From a virus, in the IMG/VR virus record IMGVR_UViG_3300006121_000017, positions 1 to 42,822 of that record: a DNA stretch of 42,822 nt; one strand, given 5' to 3'. The position numbers and the translations under genes are program-made. Below, in pieces: positions 39,394 through 42,822 of the stretch. Every line of letters begins with the position of its first letter. Position 1 is the stretch's first letter. A model generated the notes under the pieces. It did no database searches. It saw only the letters and a list, made by a program, of their open reading frames with translations, and was not told the DNA's origin.

Positions 39394-40230
39394 ATGAAAA
39401 TGGGAAGTCAGTTAAAGAAATTTGTAGACGTGGGTAAAAAAGAGACCCGCGTACTCGGTTCATTAGAACGTTATCTAATGTCCAAACCTAAAGATAAATC
39501 ACGTCGAACAGATGTTCTACATCCCTCTGAGATGGTTGCCGCAGACTGGTGCCACAGAGCTTCTTACTTTCAATTACAAGGCGAAGAGCCTATAAGTAAT
39601 CGTACTAACACTTTACGCCTCGCTTCAGTTTTTGCTGAAGGACACGCTATCCACGCCAAGTGGCAAAGTTGGTTACATCAGATGGGTGTTCTATACGGCA
39701 AGTGGTATTGCATAGAATGTGAAGAGTTCTTTTGGGGCGGTGCAGACTGCCATAACGGTCCTCTTGAATACTGTGAAGTCCCTCTATTTTACGAACCATT
39801 GCGCATTTCTGGTCATGCAGATGGTTGGTTAGTCGGCTTGGGAGATGCCCTAATGCTAGAGATTAAATCTGTTGGCATGGGAACACTGCGCTTTGAGTGC
39901 CCAGAGTTACTGGCTGAGAATAACAATGACTTTGATAAAACTTGGAAGGCTATTAGCGCGCCCTTTATGAAGCACATAATGCAAGTGCAGATTTACATGA
40001 AGTTGGCTGAACTTCTTAACTACGAAGACTATCCAAAAGAGGCAGTCATTATTTATGAGAACAAGTCTAATCAAGAGGCTAAAGAGTTTGTAGTTCCTAA
40101 GAGTGACTTCGGGATTACCCATATCTTTGAAGCTGCTGCTATGATTGTTGAGTCGGTTAAAAACAATACTCCACCTGCCTGTAATATATCGTCAGACGGG
40201 TGCGCTAAATGTAAGGGGTACAATGATTAG
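39394..40230 (+). CDS. Cas4/RecB-like exonuclease with Fe-S cysteines
   Basis: 278 residues. C53 (DWCHRASYF), H84/H87, D143 (GHADGWL), E156 and K158 (LMLEIKSV), and Q/Y near MQVQIYMKLAEL form a PD-(D/E)XK nuclease of RecB/Cas4 type. The last part ends with C263, C270 and C273 (ACNISSDGCAKCKGY); together with C53 this reproduces the 1+3 cysteine arrangement of Cas4/AddB Fe-S nucleases. A separate CIEC...C...C zinc knuckle lies at 106-127. It likely resects DNA ends for RecA-dependent recombination. No CRISPR genes are present, so a CRISPR role is not indicated. Confidence 0.78.
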   Translation: MKMGSQLKKFVDVGKKETRVLGSLERYLMSKPKDKSRRTDVLHPSEMVAADWCHRASYFQLQGEEPISNRTNTLRLASVFAEGHAIHAKWQSWLHQMGVLYGKWYCIECEEFFWGGADCHNGPLEYCEVPLFYEPLRISGHADGWLVGLGDALMLEIKSVGMGTLRFECPELLAENNNDFDKTWKAISAPFMKHIMQVQIYMKLAELLNYEDYPKEAVIIYENKSNQEAKEFVVPKSDFGITHIFEAAAMIVESVKNNTPPACNISSDGCAKCKGYND

Positions 40231-40699
40231 CATAGTTACCACTGGTATCAGTGAAGACATTATCGGTGTTTTAGAAGCACAAGGCCTTCCAGTAAGGCGC
40301 AATCTCAACCTTGATATCATTCCTTTCCCTAATGACATCACGTCGGTAGATGACCAAGAGCTAATGGAGCTAGCCCGTTGTTATATGGAAAACTATAACT
40401 TCATGTTAACTCAGGTTGCTTGCGCCGAACTGGCTGTGACAGAAGCCGATAACCTTTACGACACTACTGAGGCAGAGATGCTTTTATCCAAGTCTTCTGA
40501 CCCAAAGGTCAAAGCCACCACAGTAAAAGCCATGATTATTACTGATCCAATTATGAAAGACCTAGCTAACAATTTGCTCAGGGCACAGGCTTATCACAAG
40601 TTACTGAAGACCACTATGGACAACCTAGAGCGGTACTATCAACTAACTAGCCGTGAACTTACCCGTCGAACATCTGTTCTAAAGGCACGCGGTTACTAA
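40223..40699 (+). CDS. helical hypothetical protein in recombination cluster (158 aa)
   Basis: Start ATG 40223 with AAGGGG 4 bases upstream; it overlaps the previous stop by 8 bases. MISIVTTGISEDIIGVLEAQ, then DQELMELARCYMENYNFMLT, and a long helix with KAMIITDPIMKDLANNLLRA and KLLKTTMDNLERYYQLTSRE. Mostly helical, coiled-coil-like. Located between two nucleases; it could be an accessory or SSB-interacting factor. Not recognised. Confidence 0.6.
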   Translation: MISIVTTGISEDIIGVLEAQGLPVRRNLNLDIIPFPNDITSVDDQELMELARCYMENYNFMLTQVACAELAVTEADNLYDTTEAEMLLSKSSDPKVKATTVKAMIITDPIMKDLANNLLRAQAYHKLLKTTMDNLERYYQLTSRELTRRTSVLKARGY

Positions 40700-41238
40700 T
40701 GAAAGTATTCCACGGAGGTCTGGTAATCCCAGAGAACCCCGTGTATCTAGGTATAGACCAGTCTTACAGCGGGTTTGCCGTAACAGCCTATCAACAGGGC
40801 AGTTATTATACGGAGGTCTACAAGTCTGACCAAAGAGGTATAGCCAGGCTGTCTGACATCCAAGCCCACGTAATGAACTGGCTGCACAAGTTTGACAAGA
40901 TTGAGGACGTGGCTATGGAGGGCTACGCCTTTGGTTCCCAGATGGCTAACATGCTAGGGGAGCTTGGGGGCATGGTTAAATTGACCCTATACGACTTTGG
41001 AATCTATCCCCTTATTGTCCCCCCTACCAATCTCAAGAAATATGCCTGTGGCAAGGCCTCAGGGGTCTCTAAGAGCCAGATAATGCTCAGTGTGTACAAA
41101 AACTTTGGGGCGGAATTCTCAGATGACAACGCTGCTGACTCCTACGTACTAGCTCACCTTGTCTCAGGGTCGCATTCACGTACATACGAGAGGGATGTCT
41201 ATGTTAAACTTCAAGATCCGAAGTTCAGAGAGCGATAG
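40699..41238 (+). CDS. RuvC-like Holliday junction resolvase
   Basis: 179 residues. D20 in LGIDQSYSGFAV, E74 in VAMEGYAFG, and D143/D147 in DDNAADSYVLAHL form the RNase H-fold triad plus fourth acidic residue of RuvC. YPLIVPPTNLKKYACGKASG matches the RuvC segment that precedes the last acidic helix. It resolves four-way junctions and branched DNA before packaging. Start overlaps the previous stop (TAATG). The C-terminus (RTYERDVYVKLQDPKFRER) is basic. Confidence 0.85.
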   Translation: MKVFHGGLVIPENPVYLGIDQSYSGFAVTAYQQGSYYTEVYKSDQRGIARLSDIQAHVMNWLHKFDKIEDVAMEGYAFGSQMANMLGELGGMVKLTLYDFGIYPLIVPPTNLKKYACGKASGVSKSQIMLSVYKNFGAEFSDDNAADSYVLAHLVSGSHSRTYERDVYVKLQDPKFRER

Positions 41239-41246
41239 GGCACCCT

Positions 41247-41795
41247 TTGACAACCATAGTAGCTGTTCAGTACCCCGATCGATGCGTCTTAGGGGCAGAT
41301 AACCAAGTCACAGACGGCTCAGGCCGTATCTTTAGGCACCCCAACATGGAAAAGATTAGTGAGCGAGGATCTTTCTTAATTGGTGGTAGTGGTGAGGTGC
41401 AGCCATGTGACATTGCCCAGCACCTTTGGAAGCCACCCTCACTTACAGCATCGGACAAAAAAGACATTTACCACTTTATGATTGCAAAAGCCATGCCCTC
41501 ACTTAGAGAATGCTTGAAGTCTAACGGCTACAACTTTGACGAAGAGCGCAAAGAAGGAGATGACGGTCCTAGGTTTCATTTCCTTATAGCAGTCAACGGA
41601 GAAGTATTTGATGTTGCAGACGACCTATCTGTATGTAGAACAGACACAGGTTTTTATGGGGTAGGGAATGGTTCATCCTATGCGCTAGGCGCCCTTCACG
41701 CTGGCGCTTCTATTGGAGAAGCCCTAGAGATTGCAGCTTCACTAGACGTTTATACCTCAGGCCCGTTTATTGAGATAGAGCAGCACAAATACTAA
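41247..41795 (+). CDS. proteasome/HslV-like N-terminal nucleophile hydrolase
   Basis: 182 residues. After the initiator Met the protein begins TTIVAVQYPDRCVLGADNQV, like HslV (TTIVSV...AGDGQ). T1 is the likely nucleophile, D17 fits the catalytic Asp and K35 in NMEKIS fits Lys33. GVGNGSSYALGALHAG matches the conserved G-x-G-x-x-Y-A-L-A-A motif. Start TTG 41247, AGGG upstream. It lacks a propeptide. Such proteins form rings and cut peptides; actinobacteria carry proteasomes, so it could process phage or host proteins. Its partner ATPase is not in the window. Catalytic competence is inferred. Confidence 0.8.
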   Translation: MTTIVAVQYPDRCVLGADNQVTDGSGRIFRHPNMEKISERGSFLIGGSGEVQPCDIAQHLWKPPSLTASDKKDIYHFMIAKAMPSLRECLKSNGYNFDEERKEGDDGPRFHFLIAVNGEVFDVADDLSVCRTDTGFYGVGNGSSYALGALHAGASIGEALEIAASLDVYTSGPFIEIEQHKY

Positions 41796-41963
41796 ATGCC
41801 TACTTACGATTATAAATGCGACAAGTGCGGTTCTACTATAGAGGTAACAAGATCCTTTGATGAAGAAAGCAGTCCTACATGCTCGCCTTGCCAATCTACT
41901 ATGTCTCGTGTATGGTCTGCCATACCAGCTCATTTTAAGGGCGGTGGATGGGGTGGACAATGA
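41796..41963 (+). CDS. FmdB-like zinc ribbon protein (55 aa)
   Basis: MPTYDYKCDKCGSTIEVTRS, then CSPCQSTMSRVWSAIPAHFK and GGGWGG. C8, C11, C29 and C32 form a C-x2-C ... C-x2-C ribbon and the HFKGGG end is the usual FmdB-family finish. It starts directly after the stop of the Ntn hydrolase (no gap). Regulatory or adaptor role unknown. Confidence 0.75.
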   Translation: MPTYDYKCDKCGSTIEVTRSFDEESSPTCSPCQSTMSRVWSAIPAHFKGGGWGGQ

Positions 41964-42040
41964 ATGCGTTAAAATTCTTAGCACTGTTATACGGAAGTCT
42001 TGCTGATTTATTATCTGCTGTACTAAGTATTTGGGGTTAA
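41960..42040 (+). CDS. very small hydrophobic peptide (26 aa)
   Basis: MNALKFLALLYGSLADLLSA, then VLSIWG. A single hydrophobic helix without charges beyond K5 and D16. The ATG overlaps the previous stop (ATGA), which supports coupling, but such a short frame can arise by chance. Confidence 0.35.
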   Translation: MNALKFLALLYGSLADLLSAVLSIWG

Positions 42041-42041
42041 C

Positions 42042-42284
42042 ATGAGTAAGACACAGGATAAAAGAGCTGAACGTTTAGCAGAAGCAGAAAACTTTGTAGC
42101 AGAGCGCCGTAGAGTTCAGCTACAAATTTTAGAGCAGAACTTTGAGATCGGCGTAAAGATGTATCAAGATCAAAAAGATACTCTGGCTCCAGATGAAATA
42201 GAACAAATTGAAAAGATGATGGCCGAACAACGAGCAGCATTGGACAAGCTTCATGAGCAGGCCTATCCGACAGCTAAAGCCTGA
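42042..42284 (+). CDS. coiled-coil small protein (80 aa)
   Basis: MSKTQDKRAERLAEAENFVA, then RRRVQLQILEQNFEIGVKMY and a helix IEQIEKMMAEQRAALDKLHE. Charged and helical throughout, with no Cys. The start follows the small hydrophobic frame by one base. No function recognised. Confidence 0.6.
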   Translation: MSKTQDKRAERLAEAENFVAERRRVQLQILEQNFEIGVKMYQDQKDTLAPDEIEQIEKMMAEQRAALDKLHEQAYPTAKA

Positions 42285-42297
42285 TTACACAGGCACG

Positions 42298-42465
42298 ATG
42301 GACCATGCCAATGAGGTCCACCACATTTGCCCAGTTTGTAAATCATTTGTATGGAATATAAAAGCCTGCTTTGATGATTATGAAATGTCAACATATTTCT
42401 TAGACATGGAGTGCGCCTCCTGTGGGACTTATGCAAAGGCTCCTACACCATTGGATAGACCCTAA
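42298..42465 (+). CDS. zinc ribbon protein (55 aa; longer start at 42253 possible)
   Basis: MDHANEVHHICPVCKSFVWN, then KACFDDYEMSTYFLDMECAS and CGTYAKAPTPLDRP. CPVC and CASC pairs form a zinc ribbon. ATG 42298 avoids the overlap with the previous gene; ATG 42253 would add 15 residues. Both have poor ribosome binding sites. Phage proteins with this D-H-A-N-E-x-H-H opening and PTPLD end are recognisable, but uncharacterised. Confidence 0.6.
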   Translation: MDHANEVHHICPVCKSFVWNIKACFDDYEMSTYFLDMECASCGTYAKAPTPLDRP

Positions 42466-42674
42466 TGTGGTCATGGGTGCTAGCCATAATTGGCGTTACT
42501 GGTATTTACTTTGTAGGTCAAAAATCAATGTGGGGCTGGTTTGTACTTGGTTTTAATGAGTGCCTCTGGATGACCTATGCAATAACAACCCACCAATACG
42601 GTTTTATATTTGCATCTTTAGCCTACGCAGCCACCTATGTTCGTTCTTATCTGCATTGGAAACGAGACTTTTAA
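42465..42674 (+). CDS. small membrane protein (69 aa)
   Basis: Two to three hydrophobic helices: WVLAIIGVTGIYFVG, WFVLGFNECLWMTYAI and FIFASLAYAATYV, ending in a basic LHWKRDF. Size and topology would permit a holin-like role, but no endolysin is adjacent, so this is not claimed. Start overlaps the preceding stop. Confidence 0.6.
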   Translation: MWSWVLAIIGVTGIYFVGQKSMWGWFVLGFNECLWMTYAITTHQYGFIFASLAYAATYVRSYLHWKRDF

Positions 42675-42735
42675 CCTTATTTTGTCTAAGTTAGGCCTCA
42701 TACTTTATGCCACGGGGAAAAATAATTCGTAACCC

Positions 42736-42750
42736 AAGGAGCATAAATTG
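42736..42750 (+). promoter_or_regulatory. Shine-Dalgarno and TTG start for the last gene
   Basis: AAGGAG (42736-42741) lies 6 bases before TTG (42748-42750), deciding the start. The gap 42675-42747 also has TTGTCT and TTATGC 17 bases apart, a weak promoter-like pair. No hairpin terminator is seen there. Confidence 0.6.
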
Positions 42751-42822
42751 TCAGAACAAGAAGAGAACATCCTGCGCGTTTCTGCAGGGTCTAACCCACA
42801 GTCTGTAGCCTCGGCTGTAGCC
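42748..42822 (+). CDS. SpoVS-like (Alba-fold) protein, partial at right edge
   Basis: Only the first 25 residues are in the window: MSEQEENILRVSAGSNPQSV followed by ASAVA. The stretch L-R/K-V-S-A-x-S-x-P-x-S-V-A-x-A-x-A is the hallmark of stage V sporulation protein S family proteins, which share an Alba-like nucleic-acid-binding fold. In phages it may bind nucleic acids. The downstream part is unseen. Confidence 0.7.
   Translation, partial: MSEQEENILRVSAGSNPQSVASAVA

Noticed and set aside
39394-40230. Cas4-like gene as part of a CRISPR-Cas locus
   Set aside because: No cas1/cas2 or repeat-spacer array nearby; context is recombination.
42465-42674. Holin
   Set aside because: The membrane topology fits, but no endolysin is adjacent and many early phage genes encode similar small membrane proteins.
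1-42822. tRNA genes, rRNA, insertion sequences, attachment sites
   Set aside because: No cloverleaf-like segments, transposase/integrase motifs or flanking repeats were recognised by eye; a tRNAscan-type search would settle tRNAs.

Overview
This window reads as an internal piece of the genome of a tailed, contractile-tail (myovirus-type) bacteriophage of an actinobacterium. The phage assignment rests on a near-complete tail and baseplate morphogenesis module (sheath, tube, tape measure, gp27/gpD-like hub, gp5/gpV-like OB protein, gp25-like wedge, J-like and gpI-like proteins) followed by a phage replication and recombination module. The actinobacterial host is inferred from a WhiB-like iron-sulphur regulator (39064-39381), a family essentially confined to Actinobacteria and their phages, and from a proteasome-type protease homologue. 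The DNA is AT-leaning by eye (not computed) with very tight ATGA/TAATG gene overlaps, which would suit a small-genome freshwater actinobacterial host; that last step is inference. No terminase, portal or capsid genes are present, so the window is part of a larger genome. I saw no tRNA, rRNA, CRISPR array, integrase or transposase. No gene-free stretch exceeds 300 bases; the longest is 11304-11426.

Layout. (1) 1-1716, minus strand: three overlapping glycan-type genes (FkbM-like methyltransferase cut by the window edge, TPR protein, GH130-like beta-propeller protein). (2) 1717-1805: divergent promoter region. (3) 1806-8604, plus strand: a small virion-type protein with an apparent AUA start, then four consecutive fibre + small-partner gene pairs. 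Two fibres carry a lectin-like jelly-roll domain and two carry Fn3 domains plus a glycine-rich tip. (4) 8654-11303: a conserved phage protein, an HNH-like protein, neck-type proteins and four small basic proteins, closed by a strong intrinsic terminator at 11324-11350. (5) 11427-25614: neck, sheath, tube, tail-assembly chaperone (probable +1 frameshift), tape measure with a lytic transglycosylase domain, and the baseplate series. (6) 25650-33070: replication operon: unknown acidic protein, winged-helix protein, DnaC-like loader, SWIM zinc protein, DnaB-like helicase, CHC2/TOPRIM primase, dNMP kinase, SNF2-type helicase. (7) 33078-41238: ribbon-helix-helix and MerR-like regulators, a putative ssDNA-binding protein, family A DNA polymerase with Leu at the position-762 equivalent, RecA-like recombinase, PD-(D/E)XK nuclease, WhiB, Cas4-like Fe-S nuclease and RuvC-like resolvase. 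(8) 41247-42822: proteasome/HslV-like Ntn hydrolase, zinc ribbons, small membrane proteins and the start of a SpoVS-like gene.

How it fits together: the left genes likely modify glycans and bind host surface polymers. The centre builds the contractile injection machine and its several adhesins. The right half encodes an almost self-sufficient replisome with recombination and branch resolution, plus regulators (WhiB, RHH, MerR-like) and a protease that could act on host physiology. The most unusual items are the AUA start, the four fibre-partner cassettes, the +1 frameshift in the tail chaperone, the proteasome-like protease, the WhiB with an expanded cysteine spacing and the Cas4-like nuclease.
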